This document shows positions 43,326-54,437 of a DNA stretch of 64,000 nt, in pieces (positions within the stretch are counted from its first letter, which is position 1; every line of letters starts with the position of its first letter). The DNA comes from Meghimatium bilineatum (Eukaryota > Mollusca > Gastropoda > Stylommatophora > Philomycidae). The translations under genes were made by a program, and so were the position numbers. The stretch is taken from assembly GCA_034231615.1 (NCBI GenBank), contig CM067311.1, positions 15,875,699 to 15,939,698 of the forward strand, written 5' to 3'. Below the pieces are notes generated by a model. The model worked only from the letters and a program-made list of their open reading frames with translations, was not told where the DNA came from and ran no database searches.

Positions 43326-43870
43326 ATAATACCTACGAGGATGGAGATGGAGGTAGTTACAGCAGCATTAAATGGTTGATAACTGATATATCAAAACACT
43401 GTAATACTCACAGACTCTCAAAGCATGCTGCGCAAGACAGAAAAGTACATGACGAAAAAAGAATGGTGGGACTTATTTAACAATTCAGTTGTCCACAGTA
43501 TTACATGAATATACTGTACCGGTCGTGCTGGGGTCAGTAGAAACGAGAGAGCCGACTTATTGGCAGGCAATGCGGCGATAGACGGCACATTGCTGAGAAG
43601 TGATAAAGCAGACTTAATGAAAGCAGTAATAAATTCATTTCAAGATAAGGATGATGTCAATAAGGCTGAGAATGTACATATACAGAGGATGTTAGAAATG
43701 GGAGTATCTAGAAAGAAGGGAAGGAACAGTAATTTTTTTTTTGAAGGCCCCGAAGATCATGCAATCAACACCTGACCGGCACTCTACATTCACTGAAATG
43801 GCTGCAGGAACGGAGATCGGAGCAATTCTGGGAATGTTCCACATGCTGTGAAGCCAGTTTCTAATCCAGA
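43326..43870 (+). mobile_element. Retroelement RNase H domain remnant
   Basis: Split frames read MLRKTEKYMTKKEWWDLFNN, then GVSRNERADLLAGNAAIDGT and LLRSDKADLMKAV. The HxGVxxNERAD-LAG pattern is the C-terminal part of an RNase H domain of retroelement polyproteins, here with GRAGV where HAGV is usual, so the histidine is lost. A stop follows ITx, and the frame ends at 43773. The family differs from LINE-I. No RT is nearby. Confidence 0.65.
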
Positions 43871-43951
43871 ATCAAGAATAATGCCTAAATATCACTACAG
43901 ATAAAGATTGAGGGATTGATGGTCAACTGTGTGATCATGTTAAACTGTAAG

Positions 43952-44950
43952 TTTAATATTTTTCGTTACCGCACGCTTTCCTTTCCTGTTTATACAAGTA
44001 AATTTAAGTAGGAAGCCAGAGGACAATTTTTAAAAATTCTTGAGACTAACGGGAATTGAACCAGTCCGTTCTACGGCACCAAATCGCCTAGCAACAATTG
44101 CACACGCGTTTTTCCGTACTTGACTAACCGCATCTCCTAAAAAGATGCGATTTCATCAAGCCATTCAAATCGTGCACACAAAGTCACCCGAACGGACCAA
44201 TCGAGACAAGGACTATTACAACAACAACAAACATCCCCTACAGTTATTGAAATATCCTCAGTAACAACAAACACATAACATAATATCCGTATTAGTTATA
44301 CAAGGGCCGATAGGTCTTCTTGTAAACATGGATAACATATATAGACAATACAATTTTGCTTCAAATAATTGTTTATACATGTAAATTTAAGTAGGAAGCC
44401 AGAGGACAATTTTTAAAAATTCGTGAGACTAACGGGAATTGAACCAGTCCGTTCTACGGCACCAAATCGCCTAGCAACAATACGGATATTATGTTATGTG
44501 TTTGTTGTTACTGAGGATATTTCAATACCTGTAGGGGATGTTTGTTGTTGTTGTAATAGTCCTTGTCTCGATTGGTCCGTTCGGGTGACTTTGTGTGCAC
44601 GATTTGAATGGCTTGATGAAATCGCATCTTTTTAGGAGATGCGGTTAGTCAAGTACGGAAAAACGCGTGTGCAATTGTTGCTAGGCGATTTGGTGCCGTA
44701 GAACGGACTGGTTCAATTCCCGTTAGTCTCAAGAATTCCTTTCCTGTTAGAGAGTGCAAGGAGGGGAGTGCTTGTTAGTAAAAATAAATACCACTATTCT
44801 ATAGCAGTTTCAATGACATGTACAGAACGGATGATTTTTTTACTAACAAAAGATAAGTAACTGATCTCAACCTTTGTTTTGAACCCGAGACCTCACTGTT
44901 GTGGATCTGAAGTTTCGACAATTCGACCATGTGCTTCATAAAATGGATTA
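43952..44950 (-). mobile_element. SINE-B antisense copy interrupted by the fold-back element
   Basis: Right part 44736-44950 on the minus strand: box-B-like GGGTTCAAAAC, CTGTACATGTCATTGAAACT, GTGGTATTTATTTTT, CTCTCTAACAGGAAA. Left part 43952-43990: AGGAAAG, CGTGCGGTAACGAAA, matching the SINE-B end CATGCAGTAATGAAA. The junction bases TTCCTTTCCTGTT are duplicated on both sides of the insertion. Confidence 0.78.
43991..44735. mobile_element. Fold-back composite: 259-bp inverted repeat of element X with TSD
   Basis: Arms 44035-44293 and 44479-44737 are reverse complements with one mismatch in 259 bp. The loop (44294-44478) includes 44370-44478, a direct repeat of 43988-44096, so part of element X is present three times. 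The composite is flanked by TTCCTTTCCTGTT at 43978-43990 and 44736-44748 (the last two arm bases overlap the TSD). Each arm has GGTTCAATTCC, a box-B-like sequence, and a box-A-like TAGTCAAGTACGG. A transcript would fold into a long hairpin. No protein is encoded. Confidence 0.9.
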
Positions 44951-46539
44951 TTAGAAGAAAAATATCACTTTTCTGTACAATTTATGCGATTGTAATAATT
45001 GTATAGATTTTATTAGTCATGAAAAAGAAGATGAAATATTAAACACTCACACACTATAAAGAAATAACTCGATAACAAAGCCAGACATGTTCTTATCTTC
45101 AACCAACAGAGAAATTTAATTGATGAAAATATGCAACTTGAGGAAAAGAAAATAAAGTCGGGAAATAAGAAAATGAATCCAGAAAGTTACATGCTAAATG
45201 GCGGACTGTTAAAATGAATATATTGACTTGTATGTGTGTTTGTGTACTTGTTATTTGTGTGCGTGTGGGCGTGTGTTGTTTCGATTCCCAGGAAGTACGT
45301 TCAATATTGCATTTTGTGTGTGTGCAATATGTAGGTTGCTCTAGGACTTTATTTTATACATATAATCTGGAACATAACTCTACCTTAAAGTTACAAAAAA
45401 GTAGATGTAACAAATTGTCATCATATACATTGGGCTGCAATTATCAAGTGAAAGCAATTCTTTGAAAAGACAATTCGGAACATATTCCAAAAATAACACC
45501 CGACTTTGAAAATGTGCCCCACGCGGGTTTATGTGGAATAAGTTGTGGTTTCGATAAAACACTCTAACACTCATTATGTGTATACGTCACTATTGTTTGT
45601 GTATGTTTTACTACACATTCTAAACACATCTGCTGATTCTAATTATAACACATCAGCATTAATTACGACGAACTGTTACACATTGTTCAAACGAATGACA
45701 AACAATAAGTATGTTGATTGCTCGTTCTATTAGGCATATATGCATTTCTTCATATTAATACTCCCGTGGTTCCTTAAAAACTTTGAATTCTCTACACAGA
45801 GAAAAACAAAATAGACAGGTAAAAAAAATTACATCATTTTACTTTTGCCAGAAACATATTCTACGGAAACCCGTGTGCATACATTCCATAGTCGCGTGTT
45901 ATTTTAGAAACAAATACGGAAACCTCATGCGCCGAATGTTGGGAATGTTTATCTTTTGTGAAGCACATTCTTTTTTTTATTCTTGATTATAAACTTGTCT
46001 CACAGCACGGGGGGAATTCTCACAAGTGATCCGCCCTCTGTTCCAGCAGCCGTCCGACTCGATGGTGTTTCGAGTCTAATACCGCTGAAACAGACGCCGA
46101 CATCAGGGCACAACTCTGACCCTTGCGACAAGTTTCTTTGTTGTTCCGCCCACTCACATCGTGCCCGCAACTAGTTCAAGCACAAAGTCGGCCTGTCGGA
46201 ACAACATGGTAACTGTTATCGAAGGTTACGACTACGGAATTGTATAGATGACGTGCCATGGAGCTTCTATAAGAAGATAACCTCAATATAAAGGCATGTC
46301 ATCTACCAAGTTTTTCTGTTGCATGGTTGATTTTTCTAGTGAGCCATTGGTGAGACGCACAGATACGACCGCATGCGCGTGAAGCACATGATGTTAGAAA
46401 GTATTTATTTTTCAACTGCTGTTGCGGTTTCATGTTTTTGTCTGTAAGTTTGAAACGTAATGGACACTTCGCAAATATATCTGTAGAACAACTTTTGTTA
46501 CATCCACTTTTAAAAACTCAATTAGAGTTATGTCCTTGA
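44951..46539. other. Unassigned sequence
   Basis: No family is recognised. A GC-richer island at about 45995-46200 includes a 63-codon frame with no known domain. A GT-rich stretch is at 45225-45330. Confidence 0.4.
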
Positions 46540-46965
46540 TTATGAGTTCGTAGATGGCTGATGAGCCCTATTCGAGCTGTAATTGTCCTTGGACAGTTCA
46601 GTCATGGAATGATCACTGTAGACGGATCTTGGTCTATCCGTGACTTTCTAGCTGCACTCCGCTGTTGAGTTGCTGCACTTCTCCTCTTTTCACAAGATGA
46701 TGCGCTCTTTTCTGAGCGCCATGTAGATCTATTTTGTGCAAATTCTTCCCGTGAATCTTGGTCTATTTTAAAGGCTTTCAGTGAGATCTTTTACAAGTCC
46801 TTGTTGCGCTTCTTTTGGCCATCTTGAGATCGTGTACCCTTTTCCAGCTCACAATAGAGAAGTATCTTGGCAGACGATGGTCTGGCATACGCACCAAATG
46901 ACCTGCCCAACGAATCTGTATCTACATCAGGATACCTGTAAGTAGCGTTATATCTTCAAGCAGGA
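46540..46965 (-). mobile_element. RTE-S LINE C-terminal fragment
   Basis: The minus strand gives the well-known LINE C-terminal series in broken form: RPSSAKILLYCELEKGTRSQ, KKRNKDL, SLKAFKIDQDSREEFAQNRS and TWRSEKSASSCEKRRSAATQ. Intact relatives read SELxxGKR...KRYKD...LKACNIDxxxWE...AQNRxxWR. Decayed. Confidence 0.65.
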
Positions 46966-47449
46966 TCTTACACACACACACACTAAACAATATTTTTAAA
47001 CTTCACCCTTGGAAGTTGTTTTGCATGATACATCAGCTAGTTTGACATTTAATGGTGCAAAAAATGGTTAATTCCATATGGTGAATCTGTACGTCCTTTA
47101 ATCTTTCACTAAATGTCTAAATTAGTTTCGCACATTTATCAGCATATTCAAATATCGTAGAAGATAATTGCACTTTCAGGATGTTATTCATGTGCAATTG
47201 TGTTAGTTGCACTTCCCACAGCATTAATTCAGCACCAGCGGGGTTTTAGGTTAAAAAACAAATAGTTTAGAAACTGGTTGGTACTCCGCAGATTGACATT
47301 TAGCATTTCTTCTTCGGTTAGCTTGAAATGGGCTTATATCTGAAGTTTTGTCACTTCTATAGACTTGACTGTGCTTTTTAACTACGAGTATATTTTTCAA
47401 CGGAATTGAACAAAGCAACCACTTGTGAATAAGAATGCACCTGGGTTCA
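46966..47449. other. Unassigned sequence, presumably the mariner 3' flank
   Basis: I looked for a terminal inverted repeat pairing with 48110-48180 and found only weak candidates. Confidence 0.35.
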
Positions 47450-48062
47450 TCAGAAAAAATCTCCGTATGCATTTAGGCAAGCATCCCACTGTTTAGGTAG
47501 ACGTCGAATGCCGTCCGAGAAAAAGTTGCGTGGCTGTTCTCTGAACCATGTGGTCACCGCTGTCTTCACGTCTGCGTCGCTGTTGAATCGCTGTCCCTTT
47601 AGTGCTTTCTTCAACGGTCCGAACAAATGGAAATCACACGGGGATAAATCGGGACTATAGGCTGGGTGATGAAGAACTTCCCAATTCTTCTTTGCCAATG
47701 TTTCCTGCACAATTTTTGCGACGTGCGGACGAGCGTTGTCGAGGAGAAGAATCACTGAATTCTTCTGCAAGCGAACGAATGCACCGACGACGGTCAGTCA
47801 GTACTGCTTTATCAAGCACGGCTATGGCTTCTTCTGTTGCAACAATATGCGCCTGACCTGGCCGTGCAAGATCTGCCGTTAACTCACGTCCGTCTTTAAA
47901 CATACGCACCCACTCCATCACTCTGGTTCTCGACAAACATTTGTCACCATATGCTGCCTTCATTCTCCGATGAATGTCTACTGCTTGACATCCTTCAAAT
48001 GAAAGAAACTGGATCACAGCACGCTGATTCACTTTGGACGGGTTCGGAATCACACCCGCCAT
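47450..48062 (-). pseudogene. mariner-family transposase relic with central deletion
   Basis: From ATG at 48062 the minus strand encodes the N-terminal DNA-binding region (AVIQFLSFEGCQAVDIHRRM, VMEWVRMFKDGRELT, DRRRCIRSLAEEF). In the next frame it continues as the C-terminal catalytic half: VILLLDNARPHVAK and YSPDLSPCDFHLF, with 34 residues between the two aspartates (DD34D, as in mariner), then WDACLNAYGDFF and stop. The first catalytic aspartate region, about 140 residues of a usual 345, is missing. The joint near 47757-47770 lies at GCAGAAGAATTC, which fits both the upstream and downstream parts. It cannot code for an active transposase. Confidence 0.88.
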
Positions 48063-48184
48063 ATTGTTAACAGTCTTCTGCAGCACATATGCATGCTGGG
48101 AAGATGAACACGTGACCGTATGTAAATTATTGGATACTCATTACTAGTGCAAAATGTCATCAATATCAGTGCGCTCTATCACGC

Positions 48185-48950
48185 GTGGTGTAACAAGTCC
48201 CGTTTTCATTTGAACACGCCTCGTAGTATACGAGTCTGCAGAGTTTTTCTAATACTGTTATGTCTCTGAGCCATTGTATTTACCTCAGCATTTCATACTC
48301 TGGACATGGTTTAAGAATATACTCAGCTTCTGGAGTGCCTGTCTACATGTACACAAGACCGTCTCTCCAACGTGAACTTTATATACATGTGGCTTCGGAG
48401 TCGGCTGTGTTCTGTTCGATTGACAACTTGTTATGGTTTCTACATAATAATTTTGTGATTACTTGTGTTGGAGATGACTTTCTAATTACTTTGATCATTC
48501 GTTTCTTAGCTAGACGATATGCTGTCTCGTTTTCAAGTATTACACATTTCAATGGTAACCACTACATAACTACGTTACACTAAATATTTAGTTTGTTCAA
48601 ATGTATTCGCGCTGCTTTTGGATCAGCGTTTGAGTAGTTTGTTTTTCTTCTTTCCAGCCGTTTCACCTGGCTTGTACTTTGGCGTTCTGACATTTGGCTT
48701 TAGCTTGTTATTTCTTGAGTTTCTCTTGCTTCTGACTGATATCGATATGTTTTCACTTCATAATGCAGTATTCACTGCTCCAATAAGAAGTATAATATGT
48801 ACGAGCCAATCTATGGATAATTTTACCACGAGCCTGTAACATACATGTATAGAATTCATTGACTGCCATATCGATGTCGTTGCCTATAGGTATGTCTCTA
48901 GTTAGTACACTCGTGTAATGTTGATACAATGTGACGTCAGAATACTTGTA
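48185..48950 (-). mobile_element. LINE-I-related element with internal deletion, decayed
   Basis: On the minus strand, near 48880-48640, DIPIGNDIDMAVNEF, YYTSYWSSEY and AKCQNAKVQAR parallel the LINE-I linker (DMNLDKDINRAVSEFNRC, NYKPYWNDELE, AKFQRAKLQAR). Near 48330-48230, EAEYILKPCPEYEMLR and QWLRDITVLEKL parallel the LINE-I terminus (AKHILQECSEHETLRQTYWP). The whole RT and most of the RNase H are gone. Stops are frequent. Confidence 0.6.
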
Positions 48951-49019
48951 GCTTTACCTAGGAGAGTGATACTTTCTGTAAAATATTCATTTTCTACTGT
49001 TAGACTGGTCGCTAGTCGC

Positions 49020-49175
49020 TGTCTCCCTTGACCCCTCCCTCCCCCCGCCTTTCCAAACTGTTTTCCCAAAACAGGATTGGTGTTCCCTCCAAATTTGATA
49101 AATGGAGTGCCATGTAGAAGCATTGATTGGGGGGGAGGTAGGGGAATTGATTGGGGGGGGGGATTAGTTGTATTT
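49020..49175. other. C-rich and G-rich blocks
   Basis: CCCTCCCTCCCCCCG at about 49035 and TTGATTGGGGGGG repeated twice at 49124-49163. A small GATTGGGGGGG duplication. Confidence 0.6.
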
Positions 49176-49260
49176 ATATCTATTAACATGAATCCTAAAT
49201 TTTCAAATGTTGTCTCACGATTTCTCATTGATAGAAAGCCTCTCAAACACGTTATCACCT

Positions 49261-49261
49261 C

Positions 49262-49333
<72 letters not shown>

Positions 49334-49574
49334 AAGTAATAGTATTAGTAGTAATAGTAGTAGTAGTTGTAGTAATAGTAGTAAAAGTAATAGTATTAGT
49401 AGTAGTAATAGTAGTAGTAGTAGTAGTAGTAATAATAGTAGTAGTAGTAATAGTAGTAGTAGTAGTAGTAGTAATAGTAGTAGTAGTAGTAGTAATAGTA
49501 GTAGTAGTAGTAGTAGTAGTGCTGATAGTAGTCGTAGTAATAGTAGTAGTAATAATAGTAGTAGTAGTAGTAGT
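49261..49574. repeat. AGT/TAG trinucleotide microsatellite
   Basis: About 105 triplets with AAT, GGT and similar interruptions. Frames through it read poly-Ser/Asn or poly-Val and are artefacts. Confidence 0.95.
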
Positions 49575-50429
49575 ACCGTGGATGACTTCTGGTGACAGAG
49601 GTGGGTTCCTATTGAGAGTCAGACTGCGACTATACCATGATCAAAAGTTTGGCATTGTTCCTTATATCCGTTGTCTCGGTGGCAATAACGGTGGCCCAAC
49701 ATGACTCGCTAGCCGGTTGTTATTGTTATGATTCACTTGAAATAATTTATGTTATTTTAAAAATGCTACTAGACTCCTTCATTTATTTAATATCATGGAC
49801 CACCTCTTCTTACCATAACAAGCATGGGCCAAATTTCGTCTCAGACCGAAGGTTCACACCACGGCCCTATACCACCATATGTAATGTCTGTATGTTTCGA
49901 GTTGCATGACATCGGTGAACGTTGAAGAGAAAACAGGGAAACATTAATCTTGTATACGGAAACAAATGATGACAGTATAACTAGATCAGGTAAGAAATGA
50001 AAGCCCTTATAACAATAACATTCACAAATAAAAGAGATAGCATTCAATGGAAGATGAGGTAATTACACTGTTTGATCTGTCTGTAAAATGACGTCTAGTC
50101 TGTCACATTCTCTGTTTAATATGTCTGATTCCCAGGGTCATGTTTTTTTTCTGTCGATCTATCATATTCATTGTTTGTGATCTTTTTACATTTCTTTCTG
50201 ACATGCATTACGTAAATTATTCATATATCAAATTTGTAGACTGATTTTTTTTTCAATTTTCCGTCATAATCAATTTCTTTAGATATTCATTATATGTTTT
50301 CCGTAATATTGTTTTCATAAAACATTCATTTCCTAAAATCAGAAAAACTGTTACTTGTTCACTGCCTCCAACTAGCTTTCAAGGAAGACTTTTGATGCTG
50401 CACTACAAATTTGGTTAAGTAGAATTGTC
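49575..50429. other. Unassigned sequence
   Basis: Nothing recognised. Confidence 0.45.
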
Positions 50430-50635
50430 CGGCTCTGTGGCGAAGTGGTACAGAGCGCGTCTGTGACGGCAAAGGTACCGAGTTCGTTCCTCACCACAGG
50501 CAATTGTGCTTATGGACCGTTCAGAAAGCAATGGCAACCTACTGAACGTATTTATATTGCCTAGAAAATCACCACAGCCAACAAATGCTGGGTTGATAGC
50601 TACGTCCTGGATAGGATATGCTACCAATTTTTTTT
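50430..50635 (+). mobile_element. SINE-A, the most complete copy
   Basis: tRNA-like head with box A TGGCGAAGTGG (50438-50448) and box-B-like GAGTTCGTTCC (50479-50489), then a body with CTACTGAACGTATTTATATT and AGAAAATCACCACAG, and a 3' end GCTACGTCCTGGATAGGATA TGCTACC followed by a T-run. The 3' end resembles that of RTE-E2. Confidence 0.82.
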
Positions 50636-51029
50636 TTTAGAATGACAAGTCGTGTGTAGAGGTAGCACGCCATCATCTGGAGTAGAATGTTAGGAGTTTA
50701 ATTGGTCGGAGCTATTGTGTGAACATACCGTCTATGTTTTCTTATTTGTGAGTTCTTAACGATTCTTTGCATTAAAATATGGACTTAGTTTCTTGCAACA
50801 CTACTCGTTACTCCCAGGTGTTGCACACTGTCATAGACCACAAAAAAACACACACTGTATCATCCAACTGACCTAACTCTTTGATTGCATTCCAAATATC
50901 AGATATTGGTGACAATATTTGTCTGTTACCTTTTTTCTGTCAGTATAGGGCCTATGAAACATATAAGGAAAAACGAATCTATGTCTTTCCTTCATAGACA
51001 ACACACAACAAAGATATAACACTAGAAAC
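50636..51029. other. Unassigned sequence
   Basis: Nothing recognised. Confidence 0.4.
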
Positions 51030-51440
51030 AAAGTAAGCGCTATTCAACACGATTTTCTACCAACGTTGTGTTATCAGTGTCAAACTTGGACATTGGATTC
51101 TAGAACAATTCATAAGATTAACACCACTGAAATGAAATGTGTAAGACGTATGATTGGAGTTAGCTAGAGAGACAAGATCAGAAATGAAGAACTACGAAAA
51201 CAATTAGGGACCACTTCAACATTAGAATATATTCAGAAACAACAAGTTAAATGGTTCGGCCACATAACCAGACAGAAAGAGCAAAGTATTATCTAAGAAA
51301 CCCTTTAGAAAAAAAGGGTGTATTAGAAACACTCGGAAATATAACAGCAGAAGGGGCAAATAGAAGGCCAAAAGACCGCACACTCACTCTCCCCTCAACA
51401 CCGAAAGGTACATGAGGACGGAAAGAAGAAGAAGAAGATA
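51030..51440 (+). mobile_element. RTE-F 3' copy, decayed
   Basis: CYQCQTWTLDSRTIHKINTT, EMKCVRRMIGVS then a stop, QQVKWFGHI, and the terminal TLPSTPKGT plus GAAGAAGAAG closely match 16585-17046. A deletion removes the GRPRKRW segment (around 51310). Confidence 0.82.
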
Positions 51441-51442
51441 AA

Positions 51443-51540
51443 CAACACAAAGGCTTTCGACAAGGTTAAACATAGTTAAGCAATCCACATTCTTGAAAAT
51501 CTGAACATTGTTAGTCAATTTCTAAAAATAATTAAGTAAG
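51443..51540 (+). mobile_element. Short RT-domain fragment
   Basis: KAFDKVKHS, then after a stop AIHILENLNIVSQFLKIIK, the LINE reverse transcriptase segment around the first catalytic aspartate region. About 30 codons; family unknown. Confidence 0.55.
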
Positions 51541-51935
51541 GACATATATTTGCAACAAACAGCAACTACACGAGTGAACAACCACTTTGTTCCCTTTCAA
51601 TGGAAAAACATGGTGACAGAACAGTGACGTGTACTTTCATCAGATTATCCAAATGTACTTTCCATTTGCAAAGAAAAAATATTGCAGAAAATGATATTAA
51701 TCAAGGCCTAATAGTCGGTCTATAAGTAACTTGAAATATGCATATGGCATTGTTGTAGTTTACTAAAAGAGATTAAGATTTACAATAAAGAATTGACATA
51801 TTAGTAATAGAAAACAACAACAATAGCATATTTTTTTTTAACTAACAAGAAATCAGAAGCGATGATTATGTGTAATTAACAAAATCCCCAGCAAGATCAA
51901 ATGTAATGACTCAATATTCAGTAGGTCCACCATTT
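51541..51935. other. Unassigned sequence
   Basis: Nothing recognised. Confidence 0.4.
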
Positions 51936-52200
51936 GCAATATTTAGGGACAACAATAACATTAGATGGAAGACGTAAAACAGAAATTACACGAATAATAA
52001 GGCAGGAAAAAGCAGTTTTCTTAATGGTAATGAACATAATGTGTAATATATCCTTGCCATTAGAGGTGAGGGTAACATAGACATCTCTTCGAGGATACAT
52101 AACACCGATATGCATAACATATGCATGAGAATCATGGACAAAAAATAAACAGGACAGTGGAAAATTAGAAACATCAGATATACAGTTCCAAGGAAAATGC
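51936..52200 (+). mobile_element. RTE-B LINE fragment
   Basis: YLGTTITLDGRRKTEITRII, then the segment before and after YAxESWTKN and KLETSDIQFQGKC parallel the copy at 28960-29250. It runs directly into a 29-bp minisatellite. Confidence 0.55.
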
Positions 52201-52490
52201 CGAGAACGCCATTGACAGTTACAAAAATAACGAGAATGCCATTAACGGTTAGAAATTATACAGAATGTCATTGACGGTTAGAAATTATACAGAATGTCAT
52301 TGACGGTTAGAAATTATACAGAATGTCATTGACGGTTAGAAATTATACAGAATGTCATTGACGGTTAGAAATTATACAGAATGTCATTGACGGTTAGAAA
52401 TTATACAGAATGTCATTGACGGTTAGAAATTATACAGAATGTCATTGACGGTTAGAAATTATACAGAATGTCATTGACGGTTAGAAATTA
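52200..52490. repeat. 29-bp minisatellite at the end of an RTE-B fragment
   Basis: About nine copies of GAATGTCATTGACGGTTAGA AATTATACA, almost perfect. The first two units (GAGAACGCCATTGACAGTTA, GAATGCCATTAACGGTTA) look like the founding sequence. Confidence 0.92.
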
Positions 52491-53021
52491 TAATATCAGA
52501 ATGGGACAATCGTTATGTTTTGGTGACGTTGTGAGATAAGGAGGTCTGGCGAAAACGAAAGATTGATTGCACGAGAGATCTAGAACACAGGTTGGTTTGC
52601 TGGTTAGTTGATTGGTTTCCTTTCCCAAGAATTGCGACCGATTTGCTCTTACTTCCTATGTGTAGTGGAGTGGTTTCTCATAGCTTTCTTTCATACCCAT
52701 TAGACTTCAGGTTTCAACTTAGTGTAATGCCTATTGAAGAAGCACACTACGGTAGACAGTTTGACGTTATGATGTGGCAAAGAGTCACCAAAGATATTGA
52801 TACAAGATACTAGAAATATAGTGTTGTGAAGACCCACTCTAGTCTTTCCCAGTCGGTCGGCACGGCGCTACCGATGGTATAGTGAATAATCATTGTGAGA
52901 TTTTAGATTCATTCCAACCTATCCCATTCATTCAGCACGGCGCTAGGTGATGATATGGTGAATAATCAGTGAGAGATTTTATTGTCCTACTATTTATTCC
53001 AAGTGTAGATTCATGAATATT
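52491..53021. other. Unassigned sequence
   Basis: A short duplication (CGGCGCTA..GATGATATGGTGAATAAT-like) lies at about 52860-52975. Nothing else. Confidence 0.4.
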
Positions 53022-53148
53022 CTGATGTCGTTCTATACAATCCTATGTTTGTCTGATGTCGTTCCATACAATCCAATTTTGTCTGATGTCGTTCAATACA
53101 ATTCTATTTTTGTCTGATGTCGTTCCATACAATCCTATTTTTGTCTAG
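53022..53148. repeat. 31-bp tandem repeat
   Basis: Four copies of CTGATGTCGTTCCATACAAT CCTATTTTTGT. Confidence 0.88.
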
Positions 53149-53937
53149 ATCAATTCAAGAAAAATCATTCATAGCGCTTATTTTCGGGAATAAGGTTAAG
53201 TCTTCTTTGGACAAATCTTTGTACAATTTTTGGACAAACCAGGATTTCCATATTGTCCACAAAATATTTCCAAAATGGTCATAAATCTTAAGTGTGTATA
53301 AAACACACAAAAACATAATAACAAAGAAAGTGCCAGTCCCGTGCAATCTAATTAGACGCTTTATTACTAATACATTCATCAAAGACATTGGTAACATTAA
53401 GTTTCTTGGTTATCTTTTAACAGTAGTTATACAATTGTAAATATTTACCAGTAACATTAGCTGCTGTTGTGCCCAGACTTTTCAGATTTTCATTAATATA
53501 AGAATCAAAATTTGAATAAGAATGTTCAATTTGGCAAAATAATATATAAATGGTTAAACATAATTTTATGGTCAGTGTCATATTTTTTTTTTATTTGGTA
53601 CATTTCGTCCTGATATGACCGATGTGGCAACCCTGAGACAAAAATAATTTAACTTATTATGCAAGTGTATCCATCTCGTAGCTGAAAGTACAGAGTTGTA
53701 CGATATGATTATAGGATACCCTGATCATTGCACTCACACAGAGTCTATCCTTACAAGAACGTTCGGCTCCAGCTAAAATGCCGAGGTTCATGGAGTAGAA
53801 CAAGCTGCCCTCATGATACTTGACATTGTTTCTGAATGTCCATAAGTGGTCATCCCCACTATCTGTTCTGCAGGTTTTCAAGGGTAGTCAATTTTCTCAT
53901 CTGAGATGTCTGGGATAGTCAAAGACATGTGAAATAA
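53149..53937. other. Unassigned sequence
   Basis: Nothing recognised. Confidence 0.45.
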
Positions 53938-54437
53938 TGAAACATTCATGGGATAATGAAACATACATGGGATAATGAAACATGCATGGGATAATGAAAC
54001 ATACATGGGATAATGAAACATACATGGGATAATGAAACATACATGGGATAATGAAACATGCATGGGATAATGAAACATACATGGGATAATGAAACATACA
54101 TGGGATAATGAAACATGCATGGGATAATGAAACATGCATGGGATAATGAAACATACATGGGATAATGAAACATGCATGGGATAATGAAACATACATGGGA
54201 TAATGAAACATACATGGGATAATGAAACATACATGGGATAATGAAACATGCATGGGATAATGAAACATGCATGGGATAATGAAACATACATGGGATAATG
54301 AAACATACATGGGATAATGACACAAACATGTGATAATGAAACATACATGAGATAATGAAACATATATGGGATAATACAACATACATGGGATAATGAAACA
54401 TTAATGGGATAATAAAACATTCATGGTATAATGAAAC
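53938..54437. repeat. 19-bp minisatellite
   Basis: About 26 copies of GAAACATACATGGGATAAT, with a CATGCATGG variant interspersed. Three overlapping minus-strand frames of 160-204 codons are read-through of the array (19 is not a multiple of 3, so the peptide period is 19 residues). Confidence 0.95.

Noticed and set aside
47100..48180. Terminal inverted repeats for the mariner relic
   Set aside because: TTTTGTCACTT (about 47348) and a minus-strand ATTTTGCACT (about 48155) are only weakly alike; not enough to define ends.
49077..49704. Poly-Ser and poly-Val frames
   Set aside because: They are translations of an AGT trinucleotide run.
50430..50510. Possible functional tRNA gene in the SINE-A head
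   Set aside because: Box A and box B are present but acceptor and anticodon stems do not pair, and the sequence is part of a repeated SINE.
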